IMG/VR virus record: IMGVR_UViG_3300049473_000237
Coordinates: 1-24,327 of that record
Strand: one strand, 5' to 3'
Source: a virus
Length of the DNA: 24,327 nt
Each line of letters opens with the position of its first letter. Within the stretch, counting starts at the first letter, position 1. The position numbers were made by a program, and so were the translations under genes. Below the pieces are notes generated by a model. It did not search any database. It was given only the letters and a program-made list of their open reading frames with translations, and was not told the DNA's origin. This document shows positions 21,064-24,327 of this stretch, in pieces.

Positions 21064-22304
21064 TCCCTGTGTCTCCTTATGGTGTCCCTGTAGAGGCCGG
21101 CGGTCTGCTCCGCGGCCCTATCCCAACTGAAGTGCCCGGCCCTCTCGAGGCCGAGCCGCCCGAGCTCCTCGCGCGCCTCCGGGTGGGCGCGCAGGTGCGC
21201 GGCCGCCTCCCTGATCTGCCGCGGGTCGCCGGCGTCTATGATGAGCGCGTACTCGCGCCCGCCGCCGTCCGCGGCGATCTCCCCGAGCCCGCCGACCTCG
21301 GTGCACACGAGCGGGAGGCTGGCGGCCATCATCTCGAGCGCCACTATGCCGAAGGGCTCGTGGACCGAGGGCATGACGCCGATCTCCGCCGCGGAGTAGA
21401 GGCCCCTGAGCCCGCGGTCGTCCTGGAAGCCCGCCCAGAGCAGCCTGTGCGGGTAGGACTCCCCGAGCTCCCTTATCTTCCTGGTGACGTCCCAGCCGTC
21501 GCGCTCCTCGTCAGAGTTCGCGTTGACCTCGCCGGCGAGCACGAACAGATAGGGGCAGTCGTCCCACCCCTCGATCGCGGCGAGCAGCTCGCGGATGCCC
21601 TTCATCTCAGCGATGCGCCCGGCGTAGAGGGCTATCGGCCTGTCCGTCACTATGCCCAGTCTCGCCCTCGCAGATGCGGCGGCGTCCGGGTCGCGCGCCC
21701 AGAGGTCGGCGCGGATGCCGTTGTAGATCAGGTTGATGGGCCTGTCCGTCATGAAGGTGCGCCTGGCCATCTCGACGTACGCGGCCGAGCACAGTATGAG
21801 CTCGTCGACGTCGACGATCAGGTGGCCCTCCTGCTGCATGAGGTACACGTCCTGCTCGGTCGCCGCCGACATGTCCGCCCCCGCCTCCTCCATCAGCCTC
21901 GTGATGCAGAGGTGCATGGTGCCGACCAGCGGCGCGCCGAGGGCCGTCCGGGCCATCCTCGCGACCTGCATGGCGTTCCACTCGTGGACGTGCACCAGGT
22001 CCCACCTCCTCCCCTCTGCGATCAGGCGCATCAGGGTGGTGGCGAGCTGGATGTCCGAGACGAGCAGGCTCGCCATGTTCGCGGCCCTCGGCTTGTAGCA
22101 GAGCAGCTTGTCGCTGTGGTGCTTCGTGAAGCCCTCGTACTCGTAGGACTCGTGCGCGGGCCCGCCGACGAGCAGGTCGACCTCCGCGTCGCCTCTCGCC
22201 GCCATGGCGCGGTACAGCTCCCGCAGGTGCCGCCCCATGCCGCCGAGCAGGTGCTCCGGGTCCTCCTGGCAGATCGCCAGTATCCTTGGCCTGCCCTCAC
22301 TCAT
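21060..22304 (-). CDS. Glycosyltransferase, GT-B fold, GT4 type
   Basis: The chosen ATG overlaps the previous stop by ATGA and gives 414 aa; a start 21 codons earlier is less likely. The N-terminal domain has GGMGRHLRELYRAM and DLVHVHEWNAM. The C-terminal nucleotide-sugar domain has YNGIRADLW, YAGRIAEMKGIRELLAAI and EPFGIVALE (E-x7-E), the hallmarks of GT4-type retaining enzymes. The enzyme should transfer a sugar from an NDP-sugar in the cytoplasm. It is embedded in the virion gene block, directly after three fibre paralogues. Modification of a phage structural protein is therefore one reading and alteration of host surface glycan another; substrate and acceptor cannot be read from sequence. 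Confidence 0.9.
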   Translation of the reverse strand: MSEGRPRILAICQEDPEHLLGGMGRHLRELYRAMAARGDAEVDLLVGGPAHESYEYEGFTKHHSDKLLCYKPRAANMASLLVSDIQLATTLMRLIAEGRRWDLVHVHEWNAMQVARMARTALGAPLVGTMHLCITRLMEEAGADMSAATEQDVYLMQQEGHLIVDVDELILCSAAYVEMARRTFMTDRPINLIYNGIRADLWARDPDAAASARARLGIVTDRPIALYAGRIAEMKGIRELLAAIEGWDDCPYLFVLAGEVNANSDEERDGWDVTRKIRELGESYPHRLLWAGFQDDRGLRGLYSAAEIGVMPSVHEPFGIVALEMMAASLPLVCTEVGGLGEIAADGGGREYALIIDAGDPRQIREAAAHLRAHPEAREELGRLGLERAGHFSWDRAAEQTAGLYRDTIRRHRE

Positions 22305-22825
22305 CCCACTACCTGCACCTCTCCCCAGCAGTTCAGCGTGTCCACCGTCGTGCCGTAGTTCGTCCACACGAGCCTGAGCACCCTGGTCGTCGGCCCGGTC
22401 AGCGTCAGGTACGCCTCGGTCAGCGCCAGGCTCTCCGTGTCGGCCGCCGAGAAGACCTTGTGCGACAGGTTCATGGCCGACGCCCTCTTCGAGTAGCAGG
22501 CGTTGTAGGCCGAGGTCGCGATCGTGCCGTGCCCGCCGAGCGAGAAGGTCGTCGCCTCGAGCTGGCTCCTCGTGGCCACGCCGTGCACGCCGGCCTTGCC
22601 GCCGCCCTCGGAGCAGGTGTGGCCGCTCCTGAGCGAGAACTTGACCACGCGCGCGTCGAGCGGGACGGGTATGTCCCAGACACCAGGCCCACCCGGGAGC
22701 GGGTCCACGGTCAACGTGGTGTTGGAGACCTCCGCGTTCGACGGCCGGCCGTGGTGCTGGTCTACTCCGACCCCGGTCAGCGCCGCGTGCTCGCCCGGGT
22801 GCTCCCTGTGTCCCCTCAGTCTCAT
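22301..22825 (-). CDS. Small fibre/spike protein, paralogue 3 (174 aa)
   Basis: The ATG at complement(22823..22825) overlaps the previous stop by one base (TGATG). The N-terminus reads MRLRGHREHPGEHAALTGVGVDQHHGRPS, which contains the H-x3-L-x-GVG-x-D-x-HH pattern found at shaft starts of phage fibres. The C-terminal half (YNACYSKRASAMNLSHKVFS...LALTEAYLTL...LRLVW) aligns with the two genes before it. It is beta-rich with no enzyme motif. It is immediately followed by the glycosyltransferase. Confidence 0.8.
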   Translation of the reverse strand: MRLRGHREHPGEHAALTGVGVDQHHGRPSNAEVSNTTLTVDPLPGGPGVWDIPVPLDARVVKFSLRSGHTCSEGGGKAGVHGVATRSQLEATTFSLGGHGTIATSAYNACYSKRASAMNLSHKVFSAADTESLALTEAYLTLTGPTTRVLRLVWTNYGTTVDTLNCWGEVQVVG

Positions 22826-23313
22826 CACTTCACCGCCAGTGTCCCGTATACCGTCAGGCTCTTCGTCAGGCCCGACGCATTGTAGAACTCGAGGACCGCC
22901 TCGTCCCCGTCTATGTAGGCGTCGCGCAGGGCGATGCCATCCCCGAAGGCCCCGACGGGCGAGAGGTACAAGTCCCCGTGGATCCGCGAATAGGCCCCCA
23001 TGTAGCTCGTCGTGTAGCCCGAAGCCCCGTAGGGGGCGATGCCGATGCCCGAGCACACCCCGGACGCGCCACCGGCGATCACGAAGGTGCCGACGTGGCC
23101 CTGGGTGTCGACGTTATCGCCGCCCCTCAACAGGGCCCTGAATGTGCGGAAGCCCGTCATGCTGAGGGCCACCCGCACCTCGTAGGCGCCGGGGGAGATG
23201 GCCGTCGGGTTGACGAGCACCGTCGCGGACTCGCCGCGGTTGTGGTGGTCGTCCTCGCCGACCCCCGCGAGGAGGCCGTGGTCCGTCACTGTACCGCCAT
23301 TGTTGAGTCTCAT
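22825..23313 (-). CDS. Small fibre/spike protein, paralogue 2 (162 aa)
   Basis: The protein starts MRLNNGGTVTDHGLLAGVGEDDHHNRGES, the clearest copy of the fibre-start motif H-x3-L-x-GVG-x-DDHH. Its C-terminal region (SYMGAYSRIHGDLYLSPVG...IALRDAYIDGDEAVLEF) aligns with the neighbours on either side. The stop overlaps the next ATG by one base. A multimeric head spike or fibre is the likely role. The gene is preceded by a 7-bp gap after paralogue 1. Confidence 0.8.
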   Translation of the reverse strand: MRLNNGGTVTDHGLLAGVGEDDHHNRGESATVLVNPTAISPGAYEVRVALSMTGFRTFRALLRGGDNVDTQGHVGTFVIAGGASGVCSGIGIAPYGASGYTTSYMGAYSRIHGDLYLSPVGAFGDGIALRDAYIDGDEAVLEFYNASGLTKSLTVYGTLAVK

Positions 23314-23320
23314 ATCCGCC

Positions 23321-23815
23321 TCACCACAGGAGCGCCTGGCCCCTGACGTTCAAGAACACTGACCCGCCGAAGAAGCTGCGGAAGGTCAGCCTGAGGACAC
23401 TCCCCGTCAGCACCGCGTCCTGCACGGCGATGTAGTTGCCAGACCCGGTGTTGAAGATCTTGTGCGTCAAGTAGGCGTCCGAGTTCTGCTTCGAGTACGT
23501 GGACGAGTACACCGTCTTCTGGCCAGCGTTCCTGAAGCTGTGCCCCATTGCTTGCGCCGTGTCCCTCGTCACGAGGAGCTCGGCGGCCTCCCTCCAGGTC
23601 GCACTGAGCCCCGTCGAGTCGTTGGGCCCGACGAGCATCACGCGGGCAAACCGGAAGTCGTCCCTCCCGACCGCCACGTCCAGGTTGTAGGTCGTGCCGG
23701 GCGGGAGCGACTGGGTTGTGTTCGTGAAGTCCACGGACACGGGCGCCGCGTGGTGGTCGTCTGCGCCGCCGTCCGCGGGGTGGAGCCTGCCGTCCGTCTG
23801 CTGCCTGAGCCTCAT
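23321..23815 (-). CDS. Small fibre/spike protein, paralogue 1 (164 aa)
   Basis: The ATG at complement(23813..23815) overlaps the previous stop (ATGA); upstream codons in this frame read as low-complexity shadow. The N-terminus MRLRQQTDGRLHPADGGADDHHA carries a degenerate version of the motif. The C-terminal half (YSSTYSKQNSDAYLTHKIF...IAVQDAVLTGSVLRLTF) aligns with paralogues 2 and 3. It is the first of the three and follows the spike base and VTRGY-repeat genes. Confidence 0.8.
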   Translation of the reverse strand: MRLRQQTDGRLHPADGGADDHHAAPVSVDFTNTTQSLPPGTTYNLDVAVGRDDFRFARVMLVGPNDSTGLSATWREAAELLVTRDTAQAMGHSFRNAGQKTVYSSTYSKQNSDAYLTHKIFNTGSGNYIAVQDAVLTGSVLRLTFRSFFGGSVFLNVRGQALLW

Positions 23816-24033
23816 GCCGGCCCTCCGAGTCCCCTGGTCACCGCGTTTTTCGCGCCGTAGCCCCTCGTGACGAGGGACGGCCGGAACGCCGTGACGAAGT
23901 AGTAGCCCCGCGTGACCACCTTCGCCGTCGCATAGGCGCGCGTGACAAGGCCGCCCTTGACCGCGGTCGGCCCCGCGCCGCGCCTGAGGTGGCTGCTGTC
24001 GAGCCATATGGTTATGCCGAGCCCTATCGACAT
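23812..24033 (-). CDS. Small VTRGY-repeat protein (73 aa)
   Basis: The start is one base after the previous stop. The protein contains four variants of the short unit (V)TR(G/A)(Y/L) at about residues 30, 40, 56 and 66, separated by 10-16 residues. I have seen similar small repeat proteins beside spike genes in other phages. There is no membrane or catalytic motif. It probably is a virion component, linked to the spike by gene order only. Confidence 0.7.
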   Translation of the reverse strand: MSIGLGITIWLDSSHLRRGAGPTAVKGGLVTRAYATAKVVTRGYYFVTAFRPSLVTRGYGAKNAVTRGLGGPA

Positions 24034-24034
24034 G

Positions 24035-24295
24035 TCAGTACACCGCCCATATGTCCGTCGCGGTCCCGCCTGGGCGGACCCGCTTGACCTGGATCTGGTT
24101 GAGGCCGATGAAGAGGGGGAAGTTGTCCCTGTCCTCGTCGGCCAGCGTCCTTATGTTGGCCGTGCCAGCCGTGCCGACCCAGAGGGCCCTGCAGGGCCCG
24201 TCCGGGAGCTCGGCGTCGGCCTTCGTCACCGGGACGACGTCCTGGCCGGGTATGATGTCTGCGGAGTAGCTCCGCTTCCGGTCACCCAGAGACAT
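24035..24295 (-). CDS. Head-spike base-like protein (RcGTA GhsA type)
   Basis: The 86-aa protein has DAELPDGPCRALWVGTAGTANI (about residues 26-47), then FPLFIGLNQIQVKRVRPGGTATDIWAVY at the C-terminus. That is the typical pattern of the small spike base protein of phages and of the Rhodobacter gene transfer agent. The start is supported by GGAGGAGTACAACA. In the gene transfer agent this protein anchors fibres on the head. The three fibre paralogues downstream are the natural partners. Confidence 0.75.
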   Translation of the reverse strand: MSLGDRKRSYSADIIPGQDVVPVTKADAELPDGPCRALWVGTAGTANIRTLADEDRDNFPLFIGLNQIQVKRVRPGGTATDIWAVY

Positions 24296-24327
24296 TGTTG
24301 TACTCCTCCGCGAGCGCGTCGGCGTCG
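24282..24327 (-). CDS. C-terminal end of an upstream gene, truncated by window
   Basis: Reading from the window edge, the frame gives DADALAEEYNNVSG and a TGA at complement(24282..24284), overlapping the start of the spike base gene by 14 bases. Overlaps of this kind are common in this operon. Only 14 residues are visible, so the product cannot be named. Confidence 0.35.
   Translation of the reverse strand, partial: DADALAEEYNNVSG

Noticed and set aside
1-24327. tRNA genes, integrase, attachment site or lysogeny repressor
   Set aside because: None could be recognised on either strand; the window gives no evidence for or against a temperate lifestyle.

Overview
The window is part of a double-stranded DNA tailed-phage genome (long, non-contractile tail, siphovirus type). 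Genes are packed end to end, many joined by ATGA or TGATG overlaps. One long minus-strand block reads, in transcription order, head spike, neck, tail tube, tail assembly chaperones, tape measure, tail tip and lysis. No host gene, integrase, terminase, portal or capsid gene is visible; the head genes presumably lie beyond the right edge. The tail-tip set (DUF2163 hub, 64-aa GYC protein, glycine-start J-like protein, DUF2793 protein) resembles the Pseudomonas YuA/D3112 phages and partly the Rhodobacter gene transfer agent. That points to a phage of a Gram-negative, probably proteobacterial, host. Within a GC-rich genome the Arg codon AGG and Ile codon ATA are frequent, so the host is probably not an ordinary pseudomonad.

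Layout. Positions 1-503 hold two small minus-strand genes, the first cut by the window edge. Positions 504-909 are a non-coding divergent control region built with two-fold symmetry: a perfect 20-bp inverted repeat, a nested 18-bp inverted repeat, clustered TTGTC/GACAA half-sites, and two outward promoters sharing a block with the GG-N10-GC geometry of sigma-54 promoters. Positions 910-3247 hold a plus-strand run of small early-type genes, two with winged-helix or SANT-like DNA-binding signatures. Both of those genes contain a second strong in-frame start. Positions 3248-3341 separate two convergent operons and hold two strong hairpins.

From 24327 down to 3342 everything is on the minus strand. 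A GTA-type head-spike base protein comes first, then a VTRGY-repeat protein and three paralogous small fibre proteins with an H-x3-L-x-GVG-x-D-D/Q-HH motif. A GT4-type glycosyltransferase and a four-cysteine protein follow. Next are a repeat-bearing structural protein, neck proteins (connector, head closure, HK97 gp10-like, tail terminator), the tail tube, and the G/GT chaperones with a textbook -1 slippery site GGGAAAC. Then come the tape measure (917 aa), two 325-residue tail proteins, a 558-aa tail-tip protein, the DUF2163 hub (TTG start), two small proteins and a 945-aa J-like protein ending in a LamG-like fold. The block ends with a duplicated DUF2793 protein and a lysis cassette: membrane coiled-coil protein, M15 peptidase and 3-TM holin.

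The parts most worth a second look are the mirrored control region with its sigma-54-like promoter pair, the glycosyltransferase sitting directly behind three diverged fibre paralogues, and the in-frame internal starts in two adjacent early genes.
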